A stretch of 64,000 bases of DNA, from positions 1,058,501-1,122,500 of the forward strand of contig JAINUG010000137.1 in assembly GCA_029706075.1 (NCBI GenBank), read 5' to 3'. The DNA is from Aldrovandia affinis. Taxonomy: Eukaryota > Chordata > Actinopteri > Notacanthiformes > Halosauridae. Below the pieces are notes generated by a model. The model did no database searches. It was given only the letters and a program-made list of their open reading frames with translations, and was not told the origin of the DNA. Numbering within the stretch: position 1 is the first letter of the stretch; each line of letters begins with the position of its first letter. The translations under genes were made by a program, and so were the position numbers. Shown one piece after another: positions 11,905-24,422 of the stretch.

Positions 11905-12062
11905 CACGCAGCTGGCGAAGCCGATCCCGCCCAGACGAGGGCTGATGTAGTTCCACACCCCGATGCTGCCCCGTCGGATCCGCTGCCCCACGGCCAGCTC
12001 CAGGAAGAACAGCGGGATCCCAATCACCACCAGCAGGATTAAGTAGGGCACTAGGTAAGCTC
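11905..12062 (-). CDS. slc6a15: slc6a15 coding exon 2
   Basis: This 158-base exon has acceptor CCTGGCAG ending at 12063 and a GTGAGA donor at 11904-11899. It joins exon 1 in phase 1, completing a glycine codon, and ends on a codon boundary. It encodes TM2 and the loop after it: [19 protein letters not shown], the family-typical [20 protein letters not shown], then [13 protein letters not shown]. The match to vertebrate SLC6A15 is close to residue for residue. The exon is an island between two minisatellites: a GGGCC-core/CA array begins at its donor, and a CCAAT-containing array begins about 30 bases beyond its acceptor. Confidence 0.96.
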
Positions 12063-12087
12063 CTGCCAGGGGGGAGAGAGTCACATG

Positions 12088-12487
12088 ACATCACATCACA
12101 ACACCCACTCAATCACATCACACCACCCACCCAATCACATCACACCACCCACCCAATCACATCACACCACCCACCCAATCACATCACATCACACCACCCA
12201 CCCAATCACATCACACCACCCACCCAATCACATCACACCACCCACCCAATCACATCACATCACACCACCCACCCAATCACATCACACCACCCACCCAATC
12301 ACATCACACCACCCACCCAATCACATCACACCACCCACCCAATCACATCACACCACCCACCCAATCACATCACATCACACCACCCACCCAATCACATCAC
12401 ACCACCCACCCAATCACATCACACCACCCACCCACCCACCCAATCACATCACACCACCCACCCAATCACATCACACCACCCACCCAA
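12088..12487. repeat. 22-base minisatellite with CCAATCACATCACAC units (slc6a15 intron 1)
   Basis: Tandem units of about 22 bases built from cccaatcacatcacacca plus ccca, some with an extra atcac, give roughly 18 units. The array starts within about 30 bases of the exon 2 acceptor side. Each unit holds a CCAAT pentamer on the plus strand. The open frame across it is a repeat artefact. Confidence 0.92.
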
Positions 12488-13611
12488 CAGCACAGGCTGT
12501 TTCACACAACACAAGGTCTGCCTCTATGTAGGCCGAAAACCTACACACCAGTCTATACTGTTCAACAGTAAGTGTGATGGTATAAGAGACTCAAGATTTT
12601 GTATGACATTTGAACAGTCAAATGTCATACAAAGGTCTTCATTTTATTATATTATATATTAAATATTGTTATATATTCACTTCCAACACTTCACATTTAT
12701 GAATGCAATGCATACATTTCTGTTTTATTTTTAAGAAGATAAATCATTTGGGCTGTGATCATGAAAAGGGCAACTCTCCTGCAGTGGACCTGTAATATTT
12801 GTCCTGAAGCCAAATACATGCGTTTGGGGTAATGCCCCCAATGAAATTCCCCCCTACAGTGTGGCCAAAATATATCCTTGCCCACTGAATACTGCCCAAG
12901 AAGACCATGCCATGGTGATGTTCGAGTGCAGTGTGGAGCACATAGACATTTATTTCGGGTCAGACTGCAGAACCTTCACCTGGGACTTCCCTCTTACCAT
13001 TCGTTCCATTGTGTTCGTTACATTTACAGCAAAATTGAGTATCTCTCTTTGCCTATGTTTTCCATTACTTGTCTAATTGCCCACAATAGCTCATGGCAAG
13101 AAACTGTCAAGTGTGTAACTTGATTTTACTGTCAAGTAAAATGTAAAAGTTAACAAAAAGAACAAAGCCATCTGTGTGCCATTTTAATCCTGCCCTCCCA
13201 AATCGCCCAATTCTGCCGGAAAACCAACACGTCGCCGGCTGACGTGCGAAGCGTATTAAGCGTTTATCACATAATCGTTTGTGCTGACGCCTTCACAAAG
13301 CAAAGACCACTTGCGGTGTGGATGTAATGAAGCACCACACTGCCTCTGACCGGGCCTTCTTCCAGAAGGCTTTTGTGTAAAGTTGGCCAAGCAGTGAACG
13401 GTCTCCTTGGGGGTTGCCAACGGCCCTCTAACTGCCCGGCGCTCTCTGACTGGACCAAACCTGACTCTTCACATCAACGGCCTTTTCGACGAGCTGCTGA
13501 TAGTATCGCTTGACACACTGCTGTAGCTTTCCTGAAAATGCGAAGTGTGTTTTGGCCACTCGTGCACGATTGACTCTGCGTGTATCAGCCATATCCATGC
13601 GTGTCTGTCGC

Positions 13612-14017
13612 GGCCGAACGGCCGAAGCTAAGCAGGCGCGGGATTGGGTAGCGCTTGGATGGGAGACCTCCTGGGAAAGGCTATGATGCTGCTGAAAGGG
13701 GTGTTGGGTGAGCCAGTTTGGGGGCAGTCTTCCCTCTGGCCAAATGACAAATAAAACCCAGGCGGCCCAGCGCAGTGCAGTGATGGGGACGCGTTGAGAC
13801 GGTAAACCGAGGTCCTGACTCACTGTGGTCGTTAAAGATCCCGTGGCACTTGTCGGAAACAGTAGAGGTTTAATTCAATAATTCAATAATCGCAGAAATG
13901 GCTGCCGTACACCACCCAGTCGGGATGCTACACGTTGGTGGTTGAGGTGAGTTTCCCTCCTTCACCGTGAAGCACTTCTGGTTCCTTTATAAAGGTGCTT
14001 TATAAATACAATGTTAC
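13612..14017 (+). mobile_element. 5S rRNA-derived SINE (SINE3-like)
   Basis: The head holds the internal promoter region of 5S rRNA: gaagctaagcagg at 13624-13636 and cttggatgggagacc (C box) at 13654-13668, then ctcctgggaa. The 5' half of 5S is eroded. The body ends in ggtggttgaggtgag and a tail of the type ttataaaggtgctttataaa, as in fish 5S-SINEs. It is not a functional 5S gene. Confidence 0.85.
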
Positions 14018-15902
14018 CTCACATCAGTGCCAAACAAAACCCTGTATTAACTTTGCATATGAATGAGATGAATGAGATGCTAACGGATGCTAAAAGCAGA
14101 GATGCTATGTAAACCCTTTCAACAAAAGCATACGTCGACTGACTCCAGCTCGAGTATGAGTACTATCAAACGTGAATTAGGCATTATAGCCTTGCTAAGC
14201 TGTAGCTGTAATGTCGGAGCGCAAAACTACATGATTATTATTATTATTTTGAAACACGGTGTGGTCTGAGGTAACAGGAATTACACAGCACGACTTCTTT
14301 CAACATCAAGAAAACCCGCCACCTTTTAAAAGGCTTTGGGGGAAATGAGCAACAAAGCTCAAATTGCTAAAGCCACCCACTCTCCTTTTGAGGTACCACT
14401 CCCTACATCCTCCGATTATTTGACAATGTTTTCTTAAAAAGGAGACTATTGTGTAAACTTTGTAGGATTAAAAAAGGGCGTTTTGTCGTGGTTTTGCTTG
14501 TTGCATCCATTGCGCTGAAAAGCTCACCGGACTGCAAGACGAAACTCGTTTAATCACCGACGCAGGGACAGCGTGGAGAGCAGCAGGTGATTATTTGCTT
14601 GCTTAAACAGATTGAGTCATCCCTCTGCGGACTGGAAAGATGATTCTCATTTGTAGTCATCTCCCACGGCCAGCGCTGACATGAAACATGGGCCGCGGAC
14701 AACCCACCACACGCAAAGCGGACGTTACTTATTACAAGGGTACAGTAGCCTGGGTTCATAAGCGATGCTCGTATCGTGGTTTAACCATAGATCACCGGGA
14801 GAAACGACGCAGGGGGGCAGGTAAACACAGGAAACGCACACACACAGTATGTGCACTTCTTCTGAAGATAACATTTCAGCCTGTTCGAGAGAGCGTTTCA
14901 ATCCCCGGAAACCTGACCTGACCTTGCCGAACGGAGAGCGCAGTCTGTTTGAAATGAAGCCATGGTAAGGTGCAGTGCCCTTTCCAGAAGCGGCGAGTGT
15001 CGGAGAGCGCTGCCGTAGGTCAAGCGAGGGTGCTGTGGCATTCTAATCTGAAATTCGCCGCTTTTTGTATTCATCGGCGACTCTTACTGTCACTTCAAAC
15101 GTAGTTTTTTTGTCTGAAGTAACCATAAAGGTATCGCAGGCGCTCGGTGAGAAGGCCGATGAATGAAACAGAGACAGGTGTGTGTGACGCACGACTCGCG
15201 TTGCTCGTGGTGTTCGGGATATCATTGTAAAATGAAGTGTGTGCCAACATTCCTCAAGAACTTGCACAACTTGATTGCCTCTGAATGCACGAGGGGCAGA
15301 GTGCCATAATGAGAACGCGCAGTACTCATGAAATACCACCTTTTGTTATCCTACTTTGCATTTTTTAATAAGTTGGCATTGTTGGGTATTTTTAGGCCAA
15401 CATTAGCCATAATATCTCCCCCCCATGGCATTATCTTTAATCAGTGTTCCAAATGAGAAAGGTCTTTCCTCTCTATTTCATTACCCGAGAACGTTAACTC
15501 GTTCATTGACAGTTTATTTCCCGTCTTGTAATTAATGCCATGGGCCAAAAAGCCCTTCTTTATACGGACAGTAGTCCTCCTCGTCCAGTATACCAGGTTA
15601 AATGGATTGTGCGTCAAATACGGTCAAAGAGAAAAGAAAAGATGCGGCGTGCCTTGATAGCGTCAGCTGGCTCACAACGTGCGCCTGATAGCATGTGGCA
15701 GGTCTGTGTTGTGACTGGAGCCTTGGGCTGAGCGGGGAGCAGACACAACAGAGCCAGGCACATGCGAGAGCTGGCCCTAATTCAATTAAGCACAACCCAA
15801 TAGGCAGCAGGTGTCACTTAAACCCGCCTGGAAAAAGTGACAGGCACCATTGTGTAAGCGTGGCTACAGCTGTGGTTACAGAAGCCTGGTCCTATGTTTC
15901 AG

Positions 15903-15975
15903 AGACACACACACACACACACACACACATCCCACACACACACACATCCCCACACACACACGCGCACACACACAT

Positions 15976-16013
<38 letters not shown>

Positions 16014-16067
16014 CCCACACACACACACACACACACATCCCACACACACACACACACGCACACACAT

Positions 16068-16103
<36 letters not shown>

Positions 16104-16314
16104 CCCACACACACACACACACACACGCACACACACACCCCACGCATGCTCACACATACACATGCTCTCACACACACACATCCATATGCATACATACATA
16201 CACACACACACAAACACACACATAAACACACACACCCCACACATACACACCTGCTCACACACCCACATGCTCACACACACACACACCCCACACATGCTCA
16301 CACATACACATGCT

Positions 16315-16353
<39 letters not shown>

Positions 16354-16361
16354 CACACATG

Positions 16362-16416
<55 letters not shown>
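15903..16416. repeat. Large CA microsatellite with CATCCCA/CATGCTCA interruptions
   Basis: About 510 bases of CA dinucleotides broken by cacatccca, acatgctc and catacat words. It lies in slc6a15 intron 1. Open frames across it encode only HTHT or VCVC. Confidence 0.93.
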
Positions 16417-16417
<1 letters not shown>

Positions 16418-17615
16418 ACACGGAGCTGTGTAAGCAGAGCCATTTGTATCAATAAAATTGGGGAAGGCCAGGAAATGCTTTGCAGTCAGATTTCATTGAA
16501 CATCGAGAGCACTAAAAGCCTTTTGCAATCTCCTGGTAGAAATATTATGCTACCTTTTTTGTGAGACTTCCTAGTTTGTTTAAATATATCAATTTCTTTC
16601 ATAATGAATAGGCTATTATGAATACATATTGAACAAGCCACCCAGACGCAAGATGAAGCTTTCTACACAATACCACAACACCACACAAATCACACATTGA
16701 GACAGTTACATTACACCTTCTCCCAAGCTCACCTCACATCACTTCACACATGACAACAAGGGATCCCCATACTGGAGGAAATGAGAGAAACCCTACAGGA
16801 GGCCCAGTACCAGTCAAATGTGTGTTCAAAACCAGCACAGCCTTGCCTGTGTAAATCTGTTTAAGGATCAAAGGCCTTTTTGGAGACACTGCCCTGAACA
16901 TTTTCAGCACTCCACGCGTTCTCTTGAAAAGGTCTGCGTTTGACGGCTGTCTAAAGGAGGAAAAGTGCTCTGCCTTTCATAGAAACCAGGTGGCCTGTGG
17001 CTCGCTACCACTAACCTTGGACTGGTCACTTCAAGTAGGCCCTGACACACAGCAAAGAGGCCCAATGATCAGTGCCAGAATTTGCGCTGCAATGCAGAAC
17101 AAGCAGACTAAAGTAACATCGTCCATCGATAGTCACAGAAGCTAATCAATCAAAACACTCGGGTTCGGAGAGACCGGCGTAAAACACACAGAATTCAGCA
17201 AAATACTCTCAAACTGCAGAGTTTCGAAATCAACGTCTCCTTGTCTCCATTTCGGCCTTTCGTGAAACAAGCGTGACTTCTGTCCCGTGGGCCTCACACA
17301 TTGTCTCGACTTATTGTCTGACGTGAACGATAGATATGCCTTCGCCATATAGTACCTGACAGAGCCAGTGCAAGAATTTTAATCTTTCACAAAGCGAGCC
17401 TCTAAATCTTTTTCCCGTCGCCTCACTGGGGCATTATTAAAATACCGGACGCCGTTTAGTATCGAATTCTGTTCAAATACAAGTTAATCCACTCGTTAAT
17501 CCTGCCCCCGGTACCACGAAATCAACACGGCGCCATGGGAACGTTAGGAACGTTCTACGTGACCTGGTTTGACCTCCCGGACCTTGAGACTAGGGACAAA
17601 ACGTTTGAGGACAGG

Positions 17616-17759
17616 CTCTGTGGCTCAGTTGGTAGAGCACGGCGTTGGCAACGCTTAGGTTGTGGGTTCAATCCCCACTGGGGCCACATATACTGAAAAT
17701 GTATGCATTCACTACTGTAAGGCGCTTTGGATAAAAGCGTCTGCTAAATGGTGTATATT
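17616..17759 (+). mobile_element. tRNA-derived SINE with target duplication beside the slc6a15 exon 1 donor
   Basis: A complete short SINE. The head has an A-box-like tggctcagttggtagagc and B-box gggttcaatcccc, followed by body atactgaaaatgtatgcatt and tail gcgctttggataaaagcgtc. It is flanked by aggacagg at 17608-17615 and 17760-17767. The right duplication ends nine bases from the donor boundary at 17776, so the insertion begins about ten nucleotides into intron 1. Confidence 0.93.
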
Positions 17760-17776
17760 AGGACAGGTGGACTCAC

Positions 17777-18068
17777 CCCCGCCGTTCTTCTGGCAGAGGT
17801 AGGGGAACCTCCAGACGTTGCCCAGGCCTACGGAGAAGCCGACCTGGGCCAGGATGTACTGGAGCTTGCTGTTCCAGGCGGGCCGCTCCTCCTCAGCGTC
17901 GGAGGCCTCCTCCGCGTCCCGGTCCTTGTCGTCCTGCCCATCGCTGACGATCAGCGAGCTCTTCTTGAACGAGTCGTCGCACGTATCCTCGTTGGAAAGC
18001 AGATCTTTGACAGACTCTGTGACCTCATCGTCAAGCTCTTTCTTGACGACCTTGCCGTTTTTGGGCAT
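17777..18068 (-). CDS. slc6a15: slc6a15 coding exon 1 (sodium-dependent neutral amino acid transporter, N-terminus)
   Basis: This exon starts with ATG at 18068 and ends at a GTGAGT donor (17776-17771) after 97 codons plus one base. It encodes the acidic cytoplasmic N-terminus, starting [20 protein letters not shown], followed by TM1 with the SLC6-family signature [18 protein letters not shown] at about residues 80-97. In SLC6 transporters this unwound TM1 segment binds sodium and substrate. SLC6A15 (B0AT2) is a plasma-membrane, sodium-coupled importer of branched-chain amino acids and proline, mainly in neurons. The N-terminus resembles remembered SLC6A15 more than its paralogue SLC6A17, and the neighbouring tetraspanin supports this. 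A 5' untranslated exon is expected upstream but I could not place it. A SINE is inserted just inside the following intron. Confidence 0.96.
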
Positions 18069-19010
18069 TGGATTAGTAAACCGTGGCGAGGTGCGAAAAT
18101 GTCTTCTTGGTTTTTTTGGGTTAGGGGAGGAGGGGAAGAGGACGGGAGAGTTTGCGTTCAGCCCAGTTGGGTCCGTACGGCCAGCACGTGACGCAGACAG
18201 ACGCCGACACAGTTCAGAGTCAATCGAGCGCGTGAAGTGGACAGCTACGACGAAGGGGTTATTGCTTCATCATTACAAAACACCTGCAAAGAAAGGAAAA
18301 TAGCATAAGCACATCTTCTTATATAAGCATAAAATGTCCAGAATTTTCTGGACACACAATTCCAGAAATTCCTTTATGGATCTCAGACAATGGTGAAGCT
18401 GCAATGAGCATCGTCTGTAGTACAGATATAGACACCCAGGAATATTATATAAATGCACATTATGTGTGGCGGGCGACGGCTAAAACCTCAAGCAGCTTTT
18501 ACTCTGTTTCCGTGGAACTAAGTTGTCAAGAAAAATGTACTGGTGCAGGGTGATGAAAATATGTGCAGTGCACTACTGCTGTTTGCAGCACTGACTGATG
18601 CCACAGTGTCATCGACGCTAAGCAAACCCAGAAATCTTCGACCAGAATGTCTCAACAAGCCAGGCTCAGCACATGAGAGGAAGAAGATCAGGAGGCCTTC
18701 CTGTGACCAGAGAGATATAATCTCCTCTACAGCTGCCCCAATCTCACAGTCAAGGAGCGCTGCTGGTCTATTCATGGGAACACTACATTGAAAAAAGACA
18801 CCCAGTTTCTTTACAATTTAAAACATAATAACAAATGTAATTTGTGTCTCTTTTTCAAACAGTTCAGTCTGTGGGAAAGCATACATTCCCCTGACTGTGC
18901 AACATTAAACAGAAGCCGCAGAATATATAGCCTAATGCCTGTACATACATATGCACACACACATTTTTCACCACCTTAAATCACAGAATACAAAATACAT
19001 GTATACAGAT

Positions 19011-19052
19011 GTGTGTGTGTGTGTGTGTGAGTGTGTTGTGTGTGTGTGTGTG
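19011..19052. repeat. GT microsatellite
   Basis: GT dinucleotide run with two short interruptions; a second shorter run lies at about 19281-19299. Confidence 0.85.
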
Positions 19053-22000
19053 TAGTATTTATATACATGAATTATACATTAGTTAAGTTAAGATTTATTT
19101 GATTTTAAATGTGCTGTAAGATGTTTTAAAGGTATGGTTCTGTGAATATAATGGACAGGAGCAGAGGTAGTCGGAAATTAGTAACTGTAGTTGCTACATG
19201 TGCCATGAGTGGACAGCCTTGCTATGGAGATCTTTAATGGTTTTAGATTTTTAAATTTAGCACACACAGTGGGAAATCACGTGTGTGTGTGTGTGTGTGC
19301 CAGCTAAGTGAGTAACTGCCAACTAATGATTCTAAAGCCCCACCCCGATGTGTGACATTGGACCATATTTAGCATCCTCGTGGGAGACTCCGCCACAGCT
19401 GCAAGGTGCACGGTGTAGCTCGAGCCAAACGAGTGGTCCATGGACACGGGTGCTGGGAATACACGGCCAGTATTTCCGTGCAATACTCATTGTCTTGTAG
19501 AATGGCAAAGCTGTATGCCCACTCAACCACAGTCTGGCAGCCAATGGTGTGCAAGGCTACTGTGTGTATCATAACCAAAGAAAATAACCCCTCACATTCT
19601 CGCGGCTACGGAAACTGGAATGCACCACAACCATTCCAACCACTGTTTCCCGTAACTGTACGTTTCATTAGGTTACGGGGGAGTCGCTTTGAAAGCATTT
19701 GTACAGATAGGATGCGAACGCCTACGTTCAGTCTCGTGTCTTAATTTTTAAAGCCGACGTTTAAAACCACGGGTTTGTTAAAGAACCCGCTTCCGGTCTG
19801 CAGTTAAGCGACAGGGTATACATTACCACTCAGTCACATGCTACGCCAGCACAGGGTCGTCTGTTTTATTCATAAGACGAGTACGTCCAGTTTCCACAAC
19901 AATGATTTTGCGGTACAGCGGCTGCGACGCTATCTCCCCTACTCCCAGCTACATTTATTTATTCATTAATTATCCTTACGTGGAACGAAAGCGTCCATCG
20001 GCTCAATGTTGTATTAAAGCTACACTGTATTAACCAGGTTGTAAAAAGTATATTTGTTCGAGTTTTTGTGCTTAGGGTGACTTAAGACTTAACGCACAGG
20101 CTGTTCGCCTTTTTTTTAACCAACCTGGAGACATCTAAGACATCTTTCAATTTAAGGAATCAGGAAAGTGGACAGTGTTCATCATACCGTATCTCAATGC
20201 GCGAGCCGAGGCGAAGTTAATTTATATGCGAACCCAAACCGTTCGGTTCGATCACAGCTGACACAGTTCAGAACATTGAAAAGGCCGAATATAAATTTAA
20301 GCCGCGACCCGCACAATGTCATAAATTGTGAGTGTGCCAACATCTGAGTGAAGCAGATAAAACAAATAGGCCACATTCTGAATTAACTGTTACGTTTCCA
20401 CAACAAAAAAGGACAATGTTTCGATGAAGCGTAATAATGCAGGCGACCTCCTTTCACCTATGAGGATTATGCGATTATTAGATTTATATTTTACACCAAC
20501 AAGATTAGCCTGATTTAAAATGCGCTTGCCGCTGGACAAATGCGCATTCAGGAGTGGAAAGCACTGTAAACATACAATTACAATTACAATTACGCCTATA
20601 CCGACTAGTCAATGTCACTATGGGAAATAGGACCAACGCACGTATAATCAAAAGCCACTGTTTTAGAAATGAGAAATGCACGGCTGGATATGATAACCCC
20701 CCGTGTAACACAATCAAACACCTGATGTTTTCTTCCCCCAAAATACAGGCTGCATGTATGCATATGTGCATATGTGCATGTATATATCCGCTACCTTAAA
20801 TGTAATCTTCACTTGGTACCATCCCTTAAAATGGATGAATACTTTTTTTTTTTTAAACCATAGATTAATACATATGTACGCATTGCTACTGAAATAAGTG
20901 CGTAATTTTAAACCCGTAGAATGAATATAAAAGAATCTCCCCGCCCTGCCGTCCTCCTCACACATGTGCGGTATTTCATCATGCAGTTGTACATCCTTTC
21001 TGTAGCGTCACCAAATGGACACAAAAAATACATTTGAACACATATCACTTACCTGCAGCCAGGATACGCACGAATCTTAAGAGGTTTTACATAAAAAAAC
21101 GTGTCCTTTTTTTCAAAATAAAGTCTTTAAATGGTCAAAATGCGACAAAAGCACATGTAGAAGTGATGCTTTCATTTGAACCACTGAATCATTTTGGCCG
21201 GTAAGACGCCAGACGGCGGCAACGTCGCGTTTGCCAACACAGAGATTGAGTTGGATCATAGTAGGGGAGTGCATCATTTAATACTGTGCAACCCATTATG
21301 AAATCGACATTTAAAAACACATATTCTACATGTTTGTAGTTCTGTACACCGGAGTACTGAGTGAAATACACATTACTTCCAAAATAAATCTTATTTCATA
21401 TTTCGGTTTGACTTTGCGGTCCTTACAACACCCCTATGTATACATTGGTTTAACCCACTACAACAAACGCCCAAGAATGTAAGGTACAGTTGTGATGATG
21501 TGAAGTCGTCAGTGAACTCCCAAAATCCGTTCCCAAAATCCGTTCCCAAAATCAAAATGATCGCGTAGGTGTGTAGTTGTGTAAAGGACATCGGACGCCT
21601 TCATATTCAGACGTTTTAAAGGCAATCAGATGATGTTAATATGAATTAAAATCGTTAAATAATTACCCTTCATTATTGTCTAATTCATATAGAGATAGCG
21701 CTATATTCAACAAGCAGCTAGCTATACGAATACATGAATAGTCTTAAAATAAAAGGACAACTTCACGTTAATTCTTTGCCGTTATATGATATATATCATC
21801 AGAAATTGTAACATTTTAAGGCTATATATATATATATATACATACCTGGTATTTGACCTGGAGTTACACAGGTATATCGTAAATATACCTTAAAATATGC
21901 TATATAATTTCAACCGTTTTTCATCCAAGGCCTACCTCATGTTCAAATTATGTAACACCAAAAGTCACCTGCTGGGCAGTCTGTGAACCGGAGCTCCATC

Positions 22001-22212
22001 AGTGTTTTCACGAAGCACGTGATGCTTAAATTATGCCCCGCCATGTATAGCTGTGTCAATGCATAATTAATTTCACGTCTTTGACTTGCCAGTTGTCCCG
22101 TCATGTTCCATGCAGAGCCATTGTTCTCATATTCCCAATATCAAGTTACAAAACAAGCCAGCGCTTTGGTAACATCTTTCACCATTTGAATGCGCTGTTC
22201 AGGCCCCACCTG

Positions 22213-22435
22213 TTTACATTTACATTTACATTTTAGGCATTTAGCAGACGCTCTTATCCAGAGCGACTTACACAGTTTACATACAATCCATTTATACAGC
22301 TGGATATTTTACTGAAGCAATTCAGGTTAAGTGCCTTTAGCTCAAGGGTACAACAGCAGTGCTCCCACCTGGGAATTGAACCAGCAACCTCTGAGTCACA
22401 AGCCCAGCTTCCTAACCATTACACTACACTGCCAG
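22213..22435 (-). mobile_element. V-SINE-like SINE
   Basis: Complete minus-strand copy: tail tttaggcatttagcagacgc, core with tatacagctggatatttta, and a head with the A-box-like aaccattacactacactgcc. Confidence 0.9.
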
Positions 22436-22744
22436 CCACTGTTTTGTGAAAGCCATGTGTATTTTGTGTCTGATTTTAAGATCAGTAAAATCAGTTGTCA
22501 AAGACAGTGTGTTATTGGTGTACAGACATATCAGACCTTTGTTGGGCACGCATATAGATGTTATATTTCATGTAGATCAGGTGCATATGAAATGAAGTGA
22601 ATGACACTTTGGACTGCCACTGAAAGGCTAATGGTGAGCAGAGGTGAGTCGTCTAGACTGCATCCTCCCAGTGTCAGAAAAACCCCAGAAACGCAACTGC
22701 AAGTTGAACAGACTTCCTCTTCCTGTGCAACTAAAAACCTTTAA

Positions 22745-22850
22745 CATTACATTTACATTACATTTTAAGCATTTAGCAGACGCTCTTATCCAACATTTTA
22801 AGCATTTAGCAGACGCTCTTATTCAGAGCGACTTACAAGATGTGCATAAA
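22745..22850 (-). mobile_element. LINE/SINE tail fragment with an internal tail duplication
   Basis: The tail block acattttaagcatttagcag plus acgctcttat is present twice in direct succession, about 34 bases apart, followed by cagagcgacttacaagatgt as in the LINE 3' ends. Confidence 0.8.
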
Positions 22851-23679
22851 GTAAACAACAAAAGTAACAATTGCAGTCTCGTGTATCCTTTGGGTTTTGA
22901 CTGTTCAATAACAGGCTACTTTCAAGATCCGCAGGGCAAGGATTGTAAGGGTAAAGAATAAAAAGTGTGAAGATGCTTTGCTGAATAGTTGAGCGTGAAC
23001 AGACAACTGACTCATGACTGCCCCCTAAGGACCAACTAACTCATGACTGCCCCTTCAGGACCAAAGCGCAATCGGCTCTTGACTGATGCAATACCTTTGC
23101 AAACTGGACAAAGCGTCACATCTAGCCCCCACTGCTTTCATGGTTTCATGAATCTTTAACTTGAGGGCTATGTGGGGTTGTTCTCCGGGACAAAAAACAC
23201 CTGTATTTCAAAATAGTCTTCTGTCAAGCACCATTTCTAACTGGAGTTGGAAAAGAAATGCATTATTTTTAGAGAGAGAGAGAAAAATAAGTAAAACACA
23301 GCCCAGGAAAGTGTATACCGAAGAACAAGCAGTCCATAAATTGTCCAACCAAACAGTTTCTGTGGGTTTAAATTTTTTCCACACTGAACCCTGGTGTCTT
23401 TTCTTTAAACATAAACGCAAGTTGGTTGTTGATTTCCATGACGATTTCAAAATAGTTTCTTGCAACTGATAGATATACAGGTAGTGTTTACGTCACACAC
23501 ACAGGAAGATTTCTGGATTTTCCACCACACCTACACTGTACAGCTGGCCAAAATTACCCGGCACAATATTGAAACCTATTAAATTATGAACGTATGAATG
23601 CACAAAAATGATTGCAGCCCATGCCAACTGTAGGCATACGCAACTTGTTAGATGTCGGCAGGAGAGGTGTCAGTATATG

Positions 23680-23877
23680 AGGCACTGTAGTGTAATGGTT
23701 AGGGAACTGAGCTTGTAACTCAGAGGTTGCTGGTTTGATTCCCAGGTGGGGGCACTGCCGTTGTACCCTTGAGCTAAAGGTACTTAACCTAAATTGCTTC
23801 AGTAAAATATCCAAATGGATTGTATGTAAAGAAATGTGAACTGTGTAAGTCACGTCTGATAAATGCCTAAAATGTGT
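23680..23877 (+). mobile_element. V-SINE-like SINE with deletions
   Basis: Head (cactgtagtgtaatggttag) and core are recognisable. The core lacks cagctgtata, and the tail is shortened to gtaagtcacgtctgataaat. An old copy. Confidence 0.85.
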
Positions 23878-24270
23878 CAGCTGACACCAGGGCAATTCTT
23901 CCCCAATGTGGGAAATGCTAGCCCTCGATTTGCGCCTCAGTTTGTGGATAACAGTGCTGCTATTGGCTGCTCCCGTCACCCAGGGCAACACTGCCAGGGT
24001 ACCCCATGTGATGTCCACACAGTGTCAGACAGCTCGCGCACGTGGCACTGTCCCCCGGGTTGTCATGTGATAAGTGTCACATGAAGAAATGAAGCGATGT
24101 AAACATATTTGCAGAAATCAACAATCGATCCCCTGCTTGATGGCTGCGGTGTTATGAGTCATTTTATATCGTTATTGAATATGTTTGAGAATGCCATGGC
24201 CTTCCCTTTAAAGGGGCGCCAGAGCGATGCCTATATGACAAATAGTACATATTACCACTTCCTGTCTTTT

Positions 24271-24422
24271 ATATATGCCATTCAGCAGACGCTTTTATCC
24301 AAGGCGACTTACAGTAGTGAATGCATACATTTTTCAGTATATGTGGTCCCAGTGGGAGACGAACCCACAACCTAGGCACTGTCAACGCCGTGCTCTACCT
24401 ACTGAGCCACACAGAACCACAG
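24271..24422 (-). mobile_element. tRNA-derived SINE (ggctcag-head family), array-progenitor type
   Basis: Complete minus-strand copy. Its 5' end on the minus strand starts gtggttctgtgtggctcag followed by taggtagagcacggcgttg, so it carries one copy of what is the 29-base minisatellite unit elsewhere in the window. Confidence 0.88.

Larger units (their letters stand above)
12063..17776 (-). other. slc6a15: slc6a15 intron 1
   Basis: A 5,714-base intron between coding exons 1 and 2. It contains the CCAAT-unit minisatellite, a 5S-derived SINE, a large CA tract and a SINE next to the exon 1 donor. I recognise nothing in about 12.5-13.6, 14.1-15.9 and 16.4-17.6 kb. Confidence 0.85.

Noticed and set aside
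12085-12531. 148-codon open frame beside slc6a15 exon 2
   Set aside because: It is a translation of the 22-base minisatellite.
13612-13715. 5S rRNA gene
   Set aside because: Only the 3' internal promoter part of 5S is recognisable and a SINE body follows, so it is a 5S-derived SINE.
13428-13823. 131-codon minus-strand open frame
   Set aside because: It lies antisense across the 5S-derived SINE and adjoining sequence and resembles no protein family.
15850-16455. Long open frames (about 200 codons) rich in HTHT or VCVC
   Set aside because: They are read-through of CA/GT microsatellites. The same holds for frames at 9.6-10.2, 10.7-11.9 and 60.0-60.7 kb.
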